Assembly (NCBI GenBank): GCA_002839995.1
Contig: PGZC01000030.1
Location: 1 to 38,075, forward strand
Length of the DNA: 38,075 bases
Source: Gammaproteobacteria bacterium HGW-Gammaproteobacteria-4
GTDB taxonomy: Bacteria > Pseudomonadota > Gammaproteobacteria > Xanthomonadales > Xanthomonadaceae
Reading direction: 5' to 3'
Part shown: positions 18,290-27,506 of the stretch, piece after piece
Numbering within the stretch: the stretch's first letter is position 1
Layout: each line of letters opens with the position of its first letter
Translations under genes and position numbers: made by a program
The notes under the pieces: generated by a model
Seen by the model: only the letters and a program-made list of their open reading frames with translations
Told to the model about the DNA's origin: nothing
Database searches by the model: none

Positions 18290-20527
18290 TCACTGCAATT
18301 TCGCTCCGACCCTCTCGATCGATTCTCTGGTCACAGCTGCCACGTCGTGCAAAAAGGCATTCCGATCCGGCGATGGCGTCGCATCTGGTACCGGCGCGGC
18401 AAGGTCATAGACTCGCTCGGCAATCAGCTTGGCGCGTCGAAACGTCGAACGCGGACCCGATTCATCATAGGCGCTGCGCCACTCACTGAGGCGCTCGGAT
18501 TTCACCCGCCGCGATGCGAGGTCAAGCAGGCGGCGGCTCAGGTCTTCGGCGATGGCATCGAAGATGTGTTGCTTGTCGTCGTCTGTCGGTTCGGGTCCGT
18601 TCCAGCCCACGGGGTTCTGAAGCAGTACGTAGAGCCGCTGCTGAAGCTGCTGCCTCAGGTCGGCAACAGGACGCAGGGTATCGTATTCGTCAGACCCCAT
18701 CGCAAAGCGACGGCTGAGGGCCTTGATGCGCGTCCAGTGCTCCTTTTCCATGCCCTGTTTGACCGAAAGGCCAAGGCGGGGCCGCCACCCGCTGTGGAAG
18801 CTTTCCGCCGCGCGCTCGACCGCAAGCACAAGGTTCATTCGGTCGTAGATCGGGCGCGAGTCAATCAGCTTCGGACGCTCAACGATGCCGTCGATCATTT
18901 TCAACAGCTTTCCGAGCTGGCTGGCCGTCCGCTTTCCATCCTTCGATTCAACGTCCAGCTTGTGATCGAGGTCTGCAAGGAAGACCCTCGAGGTATTCAG
19001 GCGCGCGCGCAGGGCCCTTTCGGCGAACGGGCCGAGGTCTTCGCCGATGGCGGAGAGCACGTTCTCCGCAGATGCCAGAACATGCTGGGCGCGGGCCGAA
19101 GGGTTCGGCAGGTTGTCGCCGCTGACCTTGTCGAAATGCGTGAAGGCAAAGATCAGCTTGGCCGAATTGCCCGAGGAGACGAGCTCCTTCATCGCAGCGA
19201 CCGGCGCACTCAGCATCGGCTGCATCGCGTTGTCCACCAGGATGACCGCATCAACCATATCGATGCGCTTCGATTGGCTTGTCGAGATCGGAGACATCGA
19301 TCGCGAATGCTCCAGCCCCTCGCCATCGAGCAGCACCAGCTTCGGTCTGTCGTTCGGCCACGCCGGGTAGAACGGGCCGGACACTCGAACGCCGTTGACC
19401 AGCGGTGTCAGCAGGGTGCCGAACAGCCGCGCGTAGTTCGACGCGAACCGGGAAATCGACGCGATGAAGGCGCCGCGATCCTCGGTCTCCCACCTCCATG
19501 TCAGAGGCCAGCCCACCTTCGTCTTTTGAAGCTTGCCGTCGGGCAGGAGGGCAAATCGCTCTTCAATCTCGTCCATGACAGCATCAACGACCTGCTGGAA
19601 AGCCTCGTCGTTGCGCGTACGGTTGTCGAGATCTTCCTCGAACAACTCGTCAATGACCCTCTGATCCTTCTCGTCGGCTGCGTTCAGTTCGGTGCGGAGC
19701 GATTCGCCGTAGCGTGCCGCGATTTCCTTGACCGAGGTCAGCGCCGACGCCAGCACGTCGTTCGTTCGCTTCAGGAGGTCGCCGCTTTCGGGGTCGATGT
19801 CGCCGTCGTCATCGTCATCGTCGAAATCGCTCGTGTCCTTGACCGGGCCGTTGCCGAGGACGTAGTTGAAGCGGAAGCGCTGATTGACGTGCGTCAGCAG
19901 GCGGCGCATCTGGTCGGAGTCGGACTCGTTCCTGTATGCCGCGAGCACGGCGGCGGATACACACTCCTTCAGGTGCTCGCGCACGTCTTCCATCGGGAAG
20001 AACGTGACGACGGCGCAGAACGGACCCTCTTGCAGGATCACTTCGGTTTCGTGAACCGTGGTCTTGGCCGTCGAGGTCGAGGGGAACCGCTCTTTCAGCG
20101 GGTCGGTGCCCATGAGTTGTCGCAGGAGCGTTGTCTTTCCAGCCCCAGTGGTGCCGAGAAAGAGCGCGCGGCGGTAGTCGCTGGACTGCGAGGATGGAAG
20201 CGCGATCACGTCATCCCGCAGCGCGAGGAAGTCGGTCTCGCCGCCTTCGAGCTTGTAGAAGAAGATATCGACGACGCGCGGGTCGAACAGGCCGAGGGCC
20301 TGCTCACGCGCGCCGAGGCTCCAGAACTGCGGGCTCGCCAGCAGCGCGTTCATCTGGTCGCGCAACGCCGCCGCTTCCTGCTCGTTTTCCGTCTTGAGGC
20401 TTTGCCGGACTCGCAGGCCTTCCTTGCCTGTGGCGGGGTCTGTCCGCTTCGGGTGCCGGAAGATGATGGCCCAAGTGTTGCGCCCTTGCGTCCTGCTCAG
20501 GCTCGCAGAGTAGAAGTTGTCGCTCAT
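18290..20527 (-). CDS. Large GTPase with integrase-like N-terminal segment, function unknown
   Basis: 745 residues. Residues 1-75 (SRTQGRNTWAIIFRHP, then TGKEGLRVRQSLKTENEQEAAALRDQMNALL) resemble the arm-type DNA-binding start of tyrosine recombinases, but no recombinase catalytic domain follows. A TRAFAC-like GTPase core does: G1 GTTGAGKTT at 125-133, a plausible switch I at TSTAKTT (151-157), G3 DGEG at 401-404 and G4 THFD at 463-466. About 240 residues are inserted between switch I and G3, including an acidic run (231-247, DDDDDDGD). The C-terminal third is helical and charged, dynamin-like in style. No transmembrane segment. The start at 20527 has GGAG upstream. It is divergent from an AbiEi-HipA fusion gene. 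Large GTPases in islands are often involved in phage defence or membrane remodelling, but that role here is inference. Confidence 0.75.
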   Translation of the reverse strand: MSDNFYSASLSRTQGRNTWAIIFRHPKRTDPATGKEGLRVRQSLKTENEQEAAALRDQMNALLASPQFWSLGAREQALGLFDPRVVDIFFYKLEGGETDFLALRDDVIALPSSQSSDYRRALFLGTTGAGKTTLLRQLMGTDPLKERFPSTSTAKTTVHETEVILQEGPFCAVVTFFPMEDVREHLKECVSAAVLAAYRNESDSDQMRRLLTHVNQRFRFNYVLGNGPVKDTSDFDDDDDDGDIDPESGDLLKRTNDVLASALTSVKEIAARYGESLRTELNAADEKDQRVIDELFEEDLDNRTRNDEAFQQVVDAVMDEIEERFALLPDGKLQKTKVGWPLTWRWETEDRGAFIASISRFASNYARLFGTLLTPLVNGVRVSGPFYPAWPNDRPKLVLLDGEGLEHSRSMSPISTSQSKRIDMVDAVILVDNAMQPMLSAPVAAMKELVSSGNSAKLIFAFTHFDKVSGDNLPNPSARAQHVLASAENVLSAIGEDLGPFAERALRARLNTSRVFLADLDHKLDVESKDGKRTASQLGKLLKMIDGIVERPKLIDSRPIYDRMNLVLAVERAAESFHSGWRPRLGLSVKQGMEKEHWTRIKALSRRFAMGSDEYDTLRPVADLRQQLQQRLYVLLQNPVGWNGPEPTDDDKQHIFDAIAEDLSRRLLDLASRRVKSERLSEWRSAYDESGPRSTFRRAKLIAERVYDLAAPVPDATPSPDRNAFLHDVAAVTRESIERVGAKLQ

Positions 20528-20603
20528 CGCATTCTCCGTTGTTCCGGTGTTGTTCCGAGACGTGAATGTAGCGATCCGATCTCCCGGTGTTAACAGATTT
20601 GGC

Positions 20604-20622
20604 ACAACGCAGGAACAACGCA
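20604..20622. repeat. ACAACGCA direct repeat, 11-bp period
   Basis: ACAACGCA occurs at 20604-20611 and 20615-20622, one helical turn apart, about 80 bp upstream of the GTPase start. It may be a second regulator site or chance. Confidence 0.4.
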
Positions 20623-20627
20623 ATTAC

Positions 20628-20660
20628 AACTTTCGCGTATCTGAAATACGGAAACGTTAG
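20628..20660. promoter_or_regulatory. Operator-like repeat, copy 1
   Basis: 33-bp sequence containing CGTATCTGAAATACGGAAA, 29/33 identical to copy 2 at 20692. It holds an internal dyad, CGTAT-ctgaa-ATACG, as expected for a dimeric repressor. It lies about 100 bp upstream of each divergent start. Confidence 0.65.
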
Positions 20661-20691
20661 ATTTCTCTTGCTTGGTGGCCTGCCGTGCGCT

Positions 20692-20724
20692 AACTTTCCC
20701 GTATCTGAAACACGGAAAGGCTAG
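20692..20724. promoter_or_regulatory. Operator-like repeat, copy 2, over the hipA-like RBS
   Basis: Second copy, containing CGTATCTGAAACACGGAAA, 64 bp from copy 1 (about six helical turns). CTTTCC and GGAAAG form a perfect 6-bp dyad. It ends 5 bp before the ATG at 20730 and includes the likely ribosome binding site GGAAAGG, so bound protein would block expression of the fusion gene. Confidence 0.65.
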
Positions 20725-20729
20725 AAACA

Positions 20730-22574
20730 ATGCCCCTTCATCTCGTCGGCGAGACCCTCGACAAGACCCGCAGCCACTATCTGGCGGGGACGGGCAAGCT
20801 CGTCCAGTTGATGCGGGGCATCTATGTCGATGCCACCGACGACATCGATCAAGCCGTCCTCGCCCATGCCGTCCGCATTGGCCGCTACTTGTATCCCAAT
20901 GCTTACCTCTCGGCGGCCAGCGCGGTTGTGCTGGGGCCGACCCGCGACGGTCGCCTCTACCTGACTGGTCCGCGCGTGCAGCGCACGCGCCTGCGGGCAC
21001 TGGAGATCGTTCAGAACAAGGCTCCGGCCAAGCCCTCGCTCGCTTCCGCCACCGTTGCCGACAGCCTGGGCGAGTTCACTGTCAATGTGTCCTCGATCCG
21101 CCAGCGGTTTCTGGAGGCCTTTCGCCTGCGCAGCGAACATGCCGCGTCCATCGATGCAGCAACGCGCGAGGCCATTGCCGCCCGTCTTGCCGAGGAGTAC
21201 GGAGGCGCGAAGGCCGCTAGCGACGCCGTATGGGCGCTGGCCCGTGAAAACGACTGGTACCGCGAGGGCGAGGGGGCCGAGAAGTTCTTGCTGCGCGGCC
21301 CTTCGATTGCGACCGCGCGCAACGAGGCCGCGTTCGTCTTGACCGTCGCATGGCACGGCCTGACCATCGGCACGCTCGCTCACGACGGATTTGAATGGCG
21401 GTGGTCGCAGGTGGACAGCGGCCCGCCTGTGCCGCCAGTGATCCGCCAGACGATGCCGGGCAGATTGCCGCCTTTCGTGGTCTCGCTGCTGCCGGAGGGT
21501 TGGCTGGAAAGTGTCCTGCACGATCGCGACGAGCGCGCCATGCTTCGCTCGGGCAGGCGCTACCTGTCCAACATCACGATGGCCGAGAACGCAGACGAGC
21601 TTGCCGCCCTGCCGCTCGATGTCCTCGCGACGCCGCTCGCCGCCCATACCGCGGCGGGCGTGTTCACAGGCACCTATGCCGGGCCCGGTCGTAGCGCGAT
21701 GGAGCAGGACTTCGAGCGCAACCTCGCCACAATCTATGACCGTGCCGATACACCGCGCCTCTCCGGCGTGCAGATCAAGGCACCGATGACGTTCGACCCG
21801 GACGGCAGGCTCTCGCCGAGCATCGGAACACCGTTCACGCACATCCTGAAGCCCGCAGGGACCAGCGGCTTCGAAGCCTTGCCGCTGGTCGAATGGATTG
21901 GACTTGCCCTCGCTCGGGAAGCCGGGTTCGCGGTTCCGGACACCGCACTGATCGCGATGCCTGATGGCATGCCTCCGGCGCTTCTGGTCGAGCGCATCGA
22001 CATTCGCACGGATGCGAATGACCATCGACTGCTGGCGATGGAAGACCTTTGTTCGGTGCTCGATCTCTCACCCGAGGCCAAGTACGACGGCACCATCGAA
22101 CGCGTGGCGCGTGCCCTGAGAGGCCTGTCCACGTCGCCCGACGAAGACCTCCTGATCCTCATGAAGCGCGTGGTGTTCGCCTGGCTCATCGCCGACGGCG
22201 ACATGCACCTCAAGAACATGGCCGTTCTGAAGATCGCCGAACCCGGCAATCCGGCCTTCCGCAGCGTTCGGCTTGCTCCCGTCTACGACACGCTGACAAC
22301 GCGCGTCTTTCCACGCCTAGAACATGACCGCATGGCACTGAAGCTCAACGGCAAGGACGAACGGCTCAAGCGTGCCGACTTCCTCGCGGTCTCTGCAATC
22401 GCCGGGCTTCGGGCATCGGACACCCATGCGGCGATCGATGATGTGCTGCAACGGATGCAGACTGCCCTTGGCGTGATCGCGCTGCCCAAGCTCCCCGACT
22501 ACGGCCCGTCGGGCGAGGCCGCCGTGGCCCGAACGCTCGACATATGCCGGGAGCGGATTGCCGCGTTCACGTAA
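20730..22574 (+). CDS. AbiEi-type antitoxin segment fused to HipA-like Ser/Thr kinase
   Basis: 614 residues. Residues 8-80 (GKLVQLMRGIYVD, then YPNAYLSAASAVVLGPTRDGRLYLTG) look like AbiEi-family antitoxin proteins. About 120 helical residues follow, then a HipA N-terminal barrel-like region (203-265) and the HipA kinase domain. In the kinase: SGVQIK at 345-350 (nucleotide/serine loop), FTHILKP at 369-375, LLVERID at 418-424, catalytic D491 in ADGDMHLKN with N496, and metal-binding D520 in APVYD. All catalytic positions are present. HipA kinases phosphorylate targets such as glutamyl-tRNA synthetase. No separate hipB is visible, so the N-terminal part may supply DNA binding or autoinhibition. 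Divergent from the GTPase gene with shared operator repeats. Confidence 0.82.
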   Translation: MPLHLVGETLDKTRSHYLAGTGKLVQLMRGIYVDATDDIDQAVLAHAVRIGRYLYPNAYLSAASAVVLGPTRDGRLYLTGPRVQRTRLRALEIVQNKAPAKPSLASATVADSLGEFTVNVSSIRQRFLEAFRLRSEHAASIDAATREAIAARLAEEYGGAKAASDAVWALARENDWYREGEGAEKFLLRGPSIATARNEAAFVLTVAWHGLTIGTLAHDGFEWRWSQVDSGPPVPPVIRQTMPGRLPPFVVSLLPEGWLESVLHDRDERAMLRSGRRYLSNITMAENADELAALPLDVLATPLAAHTAAGVFTGTYAGPGRSAMEQDFERNLATIYDRADTPRLSGVQIKAPMTFDPDGRLSPSIGTPFTHILKPAGTSGFEALPLVEWIGLALAREAGFAVPDTALIAMPDGMPPALLVERIDIRTDANDHRLLAMEDLCSVLDLSPEAKYDGTIERVARALRGLSTSPDEDLLILMKRVVFAWLIADGDMHLKNMAVLKIAEPGNPAFRSVRLAPVYDTLTTRVFPRLEHDRMALKLNGKDERLKRADFLAVSAIAGLRASDTHAAIDDVLQRMQTALGVIALPKLPDYGPSGEAAVARTLDICRERIAAFT

Positions 22575-22737
22575 GCATTGGGTCCGCGAATACGATCACG
22601 GGCATCGCATACCGCTGTGACTGGCGCGCCGACGAAATGGCAGCCCACAAAGTCTGGCACTCGATGTCGGGTTCACGCCGATGGCACATGGCCCAACCTG
22701 CGCGATACCCAGGCACTGACCACGCGCGGAATGCCAC

Positions 22738-23196
22738 TCACGCTTCGTGTACGGTAACGCCCTTGGCATCGCATACCCGCACTGCGACCGCGATGCCGGC
22801 GCGCACGCTTTGCGTGACCACGCAGAAGTTCTCGAACTGGGCGAGGATGCGGTCGAGGTTCTGGTACTGCGCGGCCGGCTCGGCCAGATGCAGCACCACT
22901 TCGGCACGTGGAATGCGCCAACGCCCGTCGCCGTCGCGCTCGGTGTGAGCGATGGCGGTCGTGCGCAACGCGCCTGGCTGGTTCTTGAACTTGCGCATGG
23001 CGAACAGCAAGCTCGCCGACAGGCAGTTGGCGACCGCCGCCAGCAGCAGCCGTGACGGATTCGGGCCGTTGTCGTGGCCCAGTGGCGGTGGTTCGTCGGT
23101 GATCAGATCGTCGACCGCGCTGCCTTCGAAACGGATGCGGAATTCGTAGTCGCCGGTTTGTTCAAGAGTGATATCGATCTGGCTGCCCTCGCTCAT
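22738..23196 (-). CDS. OsmC-family protein (YhfA-like), intact copy
   Basis: 152 residues, normal for OsmC/Ohr relatives. Two conserved cysteines, C57 in VANCLSASLL and C125 in ENFCVVTQSV, match the redox pair that reduces organic peroxides or persulfides with lipoyl or thiol partners. The ATG overlaps the RND pump stop codon (ATGA), making it the last gene of the sulfide-response-like operon. A truncated paralogue in the same orientation lies 4.8 kb to the left. Confidence 0.9.
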   Translation of the reverse strand: MSEGSQIDITLEQTGDYEFRIRFEGSAVDDLITDEPPPLGHDNGPNPSRLLLAAVANCLSASLLFAMRKFKNQPGALRTTAIAHTERDGDGRWRIPRAEVVLHLAEPAAQYQNLDRILAQFENFCVVTQSVRAGIAVAVRVCDAKGVTVHEA

Positions 23197-26100
23197 GACT
23201 TGTCTCCTGTGAGTGGCCGAATCCGCAACATGGCGTAATACAGCAACGGAATCACGATCAGGGTCAGCGCGGTGGCGACCAGCAACCCGAAGATCAGCGC
23301 GATCGCCAGGCCGTTGAAGATCGGATCGTCGAGGATGAAGAAGGCGCCGAGCATGGCCGCCAGTGCGGTCAACACGATCGGCTGCGCGCGCACCGCGCAG
23401 GCCTCGATCACCGCGTCTTCCAGCGCCTGGCCCTTGGCCAGCGCGTGGTTGATGAAATCGACCAGCAGGATCGAGTTGCGCACGATGATTCCGGCCAACG
23501 CGATCATGCCGATCATCGAGGTAGCGGTGAACGGCGCGCCGAGCAGCGCGTGGCCCGGCATCACGCCGATCACGGTCAGCGGGATCGGCGCCATGATCAC
23601 CAGCGGCGCCAGATAACTGCGAAACTGCGCCACCACCAGCAGGTAGATCAGCACCAGACCCACCGCATAGGCGATGCCCATGTCGCGGAAGGTTTCGTAG
23701 GTAATCTGCCACTCGCCATCCCATTTCACCGCGAACCCATCGCTGCGCAACGGCTGCGCGATGAAGTGCTGGGCGATGCGATGCCCGGCCAGCGGCGTAT
23801 CGCGCAGCTGCCCGATCAGATCGAACATTCCGTACAGAGGGCTGTCGCTGGCGCCCGCTTCGTCGCCGGTGACGTATACCACCGGCAACAGGTCCTTGTG
23901 CAGAATCGCGCCTTCCCAACCGGCACGCTGCACCTGCACCAGTTCCGAGAGCGGCACCAGCCCACCGTCGCCGGCACGCACCCGCATTGCCAACAACGCG
24001 TCCATGCTGGCCTGATCGCCAGCCGGCAGGCGCAGGCGCAGCGGCACCGCGTATTTGGACGCGCCATCACGCAGGTAGGTGGCATCGAAACCGCTCAACG
24101 CCAGTTGCAGGGTCTGCGCAATGCTGGCCTGGCTGACGCCCAGATGCGCGGCGCGGGCGCGATCGACCACCACGATCTCGCGCTGCGCATCGGCCTCCAC
24201 GCTGGTGTCGATATCGACGATGCCCGCGGTGGCGGCGAAGCGCTCGCGCAGTGCGGCCGCGAGCACGCGCGCATCGGCATCGGTCGGCGCGTAGATCTCG
24301 GCCACGATCGGCGCCATCACCGGCGGCCCCGGCGGCACTTCCACCACTTTCACCGAAGCACCGACCCGCGCGCCGATTTCCGCCAGCATCGGCCGCACCG
24401 CATGCGCGATGGCGTGGCTCTGGCGGTTGCGCGCCGGACCAGACCGTTGAACGTCATCGGCGCCGAGGTGCCGGCATAGGCCTGGTAGTCGCGCACTTCG
24501 GGCACGTCATCCAGTGCCGCCGCCAGCCGCGCCAGCAGTGCGCTGGTGTCCTCCAGGGTGCTGCCTTCGGGCAGGTCCACCACCACCTGGAATTCGCTCT
24601 TGTTGTCGAACGGCAACATCTTCAGCACCACCGCCTGCACCGCCACCAGGCCCACGGCCAGCAGCACCAGCGTGCCCATACCGGCGAACAGCATGCGCCG
24701 GCGGCGAGCGCCGGCCACGGTATGCAAAAATGGCCGCAACAGGTGTTCGAAGAATCCCGAAACCATACCGGACAGCGCCGGCTTTGCCCCCCTCTCCCCC
24801 CGGGAGAGGGGCTGGGGGTGAGGGTCCGGAGATGCAGTAGCGGTTCGCTCAGCCTGAACCCTCACCCCGCCCCCTCTCCCGGGGGGAGAGGGGCTTTCGT
24901 GTTCCGCCGCACCCGCCAGCAGCTTCGCCGACAACCACGGCGTCACCACCAGCGCCACCGCCAGCGACAACAACATGCCGACGCTGGCATTGATCGGGAT
25001 CGGGCGCATGTACGGGCCCATCAGCCCACTGACGAAAGCCATCGGCAGCAACGCTGCGATCACGGTAAAGGTCGCCAGAATGGTCGGCCCGCCCACTTCG
25101 TCCACCGCCGGCGCAATCGCCTCGTGCAGGCTGTGCGCACCGGCACGCAGGTGGCGGTGAATGTTCTCGACCACCACGATGGCATCGTCCACCAGGATGC
25201 CGATCGCGAAGATCAGCGCGAACAACGACACCCGGTTCAGGGTGAAGCCCATCGCCCAGGAAGCGAACAGGGTCAGCGCCAGGGTCACCACCACCGCGGT
25301 ACCGACGATCACCGCCTCACGCCAGCCCAACGCCACCAGCACCAGCAGCACCACCGCCGCGGTGGCGAAGATCAGCTTGTGGATCAGCTTCATCGCCTTG
25401 TCGGTTGCGGTCTGACCATAGTCGCGGGTGATGGTGTATTGCACGCCGTCCGGGATCAGGCTGCCGCGCAGCGACTGCATCCGTTGCGCGATGGCTGCGG
25501 TGATGTCGGCGGCGTTGCGCCCCGGTTGCTTGGCGACCGCCAGGGTCACCGCTGGCGCCATGCCCGCCGGGCCGGCACGATGCGCTGGCGCGCCGTGCCA
25601 CACGTATTGGCTCGGCAAATCGGCGCCGCGCGTCACCTGCGCCACGTCGCTGAGGTAGACCGGCTTGCCCTGGTGCAGGCCGATCACCAGTTCCGCGATT
25701 TCATCGGCATCGGCGAGGAACGTGCCGGCGGTCACCGGCACCACGCCGTCGGAGCCAACGCGCTCGCCGGCTTGCGTCACCCCATTGGCGGCGCGCAGCG
25801 CCGCTACCAGATCCTCGGCGGCAAGTCCGTAGGCGGCCAGTCGCGCGCTGTCCAGTTGCACCAGTACCGCACGATCCGGCGCGCCGATAGTGTAGACATC
25901 GCGCGTGCCGGGCACCCGCTTGAGTTCGGTCTCCAGCGTATGCGCCACTTCGGCCAGCTCGGTGGCACCGCGCTCGCCGTCATCGGTCCACAGGGTCAGT
26001 GCCATAACCGGCACATCGTCGATACCCATCGGCCGCACCAGCGGCTGGCCGACACCGAGGCCCGACGGTGCCCAATCGGCATTGGCATACACCTGGTTGT

Positions 26101-26446
26101 ACAACCGCACGATGGCAGTCTGCCGCGGCACCCCGACCTGGAATTCGACGGTGAGCGCGGCCACGCCGGGCCGGCTCGCCGAATAGACGTGACGCACACC
26201 CTCGATTTCGGAGAGCACCTGTTCCAGCGGGTAACTGACCAGATTCTCCACATCCTCGACGCTGGCACCCGGGAACGGCACCGTCACGTTCGCCATGGTG
26301 ACGTCGATCTGCGGTTCCTCCTCGCGCGGTGTCACCATCACCGCAGCCAGGCCCAGCAACAACCCGGCCAATGCCAGCACCGGCGTCAGCGGATTGCCCT
26401 GAAACGCCTTGGCGATGCGCCCGGAGAAGCCGAGGTTTTCACTCAT
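23193..26446 (-). pseudogene. RND efflux pump permease, broken by deletion/frame change
   Basis: HAE/CzcA-like RND transporter, about 1,070 codons in two frames. The N-terminal part (26446 down to about 24434) covers TM1, the periplasmic PN/PC domains and TM2-7, including FAIGILVDDAIVVVENIHRHL. The frame changes between R671 (24434-24436) and a downstream frame that resumes at RNRQSHAIAHAVRPMLAEIG (24431). Intact relatives, as I know them, have roughly 25 more residues between GLVR and QSHAI, so this is a small out-of-frame deletion, not a single-base slip. The remainder (to 23193) holds the second periplasmic domain and TM8-12. An in-frame palindromic insertion lies at 24.8 kb. The gene starts within the adaptor's stop region (8-bp overlap). 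Sequencing error cannot be fully excluded. Confidence 0.8.
24789..24893. mobile_element. MITE-like palindromic element inserted in-frame in the RND gene
   Basis: A left arm (24789-24825, CCCCTCTCCCCCCGGGAGAG then GGGGTGAGGGT) is mirrored almost perfectly by 24858-24893, with a 32-bp centre. Read in the pump frame it adds a Pro/Gly/Arg-rich peptide with PHPQPLSRGERG, a peptide commonly produced when this class of repeat is translated. The length keeps the frame. It lies in the cytoplasmic loop before TM7, where tolerance is plausible. Confidence 0.8.
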
Positions 26447-27506
26447 CGACCGGCTCCCGCAGCGCAGCCAGCGCAACCCGCGCGGCATTGGGGTCGAGCG
26501 CAATGCGCTCGCCCGCACTCAGTCCAGCCAGCACTTCCACCCGCTCGCCGTAACGATGCCCGAGGCGCAACTGCCGCAGTTGCGGGCCGCGTTCGCCGAG
26601 CACATAGACGCCGGCGATCTCGCTGCGCCGCACCAGTGCGCTCAGCGGCACCAGCAAACGCTCGGCTTCGCCGATCACGAACGCCGCTTTCACCGTCATG
26701 CCCGGCTGCAACCCGGTCTCGGCATCCGGCAGTTCCAGGCGCACCTTGAAACTGTGGGTGGCGGGATCGGCGAACGGAAACACCACCATCCGCTCGGCGG
26801 CCAGACGCGTCCCTTCGGCCAGCAGCACCGACGCCTTGGCGTACCCGCGCACCGCCAGCATGTCGCTTTGCGGAATCTCCACATTCACCCGCAACTGATT
26901 GAGCGACAGCCCGGACACCAGCGGCTGACCGGGCCGCACCGTCTCGCCCAGTTCGACATGGCGCTGGGTGAGGATGCCCGAATACGGCGCGCGGATGACC
27001 GTGTAATCGACCTGCTCGCCGGCCTCGCGCACCGCGGCACGCGCCGATTCCAGCGCCGCACGCGCGGCATCGCGCTGGGCCGTGGCCTGGTCGAGCTGCG
27101 CCCGCGCCACCAGCTTTTTCTCGAATATCCCGGCGATGCGGCGATAGTTGGCCTCGGCCTCGGTGGCCGCCGCCTGCGCCGCCGCCAGCGCCGCCTGCGC
27201 ACGGCGTTGCCCGGACTGCTGTTCCACCGCCGTGAAGCGCACCACCACTGCACCGGCCGGCACGTAGTCGTTGACGTCGTAGGGCAACTCCAGCACGCGG
27301 CCGCCGGTCTGTGCCGACAGCGTGGCCTGGTTGACCGCCTCGACCACGCCATCCCAGATCCGCTCGCGCGGCGCGGTTTCCGGCTGCACCGTTTGCCCGG
27401 CCAGTTCGGGGATCGCCACGGCTGCCGACGGGTCCGAGGCCGTCCCACCGCAGGCGACCAGCGCGAGTGCGAAGGAAACCAGCACGGACAGCCGCAACAT
27501 CGTCAT
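26439..27506 (-). CDS. RND efflux lipoprotein adaptor (membrane fusion protein)
   Basis: 355 residues. A signal peptide with lipobox ALVAC-G (cleavage before C19) predicts an inner-membrane lipoprotein. Then lipoyl half ([20 protein letters not shown]), helical hairpin (90-165, Ala/Gln/Arg-rich), second lipoyl half ([20 protein letters not shown]), and beta-barrel and membrane-proximal domains. It should connect the RND pump to an outer-membrane channel, but that pump is broken. The ATG overlaps the preceding gene's stop (ATGA); a second ATG two codons on is an alternative start. Confidence 0.9.
   Translation of the reverse strand: MTMLRLSVLVSFALALVACGGTASDPSAAVAIPELAGQTVQPETAPRERIWDGVVEAVNQATLSAQTGGRVLELPYDVNDYVPAGAVVVRFTAVEQQSGQRRAQAALAAAQAAATEAEANYRRIAGIFEKKLVARAQLDQATAQRDAARAALESARAAVREAGEQVDYTVIRAPYSGILTQRHVELGETVRPGQPLVSGLSLNQLRVNVEIPQSDMLAVRGYAKASVLLAEGTRLAAERMVVFPFADPATHSFKVRLELPDAETGLQPGMTVKAAFVIGEAERLLVPLSALVRRSEIAGVYVLGERGPQLRQLRLGHRYGERVEVLAGLSAGERIALDPNAARVALAALREPVDE

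Noticed and set aside
18347-20593. 748-codon open frame on the plus strand opposite the GTPase gene
   Set aside because: It is the mirror of the GTPase frame in high-GC DNA. It lacks recognisable motifs and has an Arg/His/Gln-rich composition typical of antisense frames.
24251-26749. 832-codon plus-strand open frame across the RND gene
   Set aside because: Antisense shadow rich in R, H, Q and P, spanning parts of two real genes.
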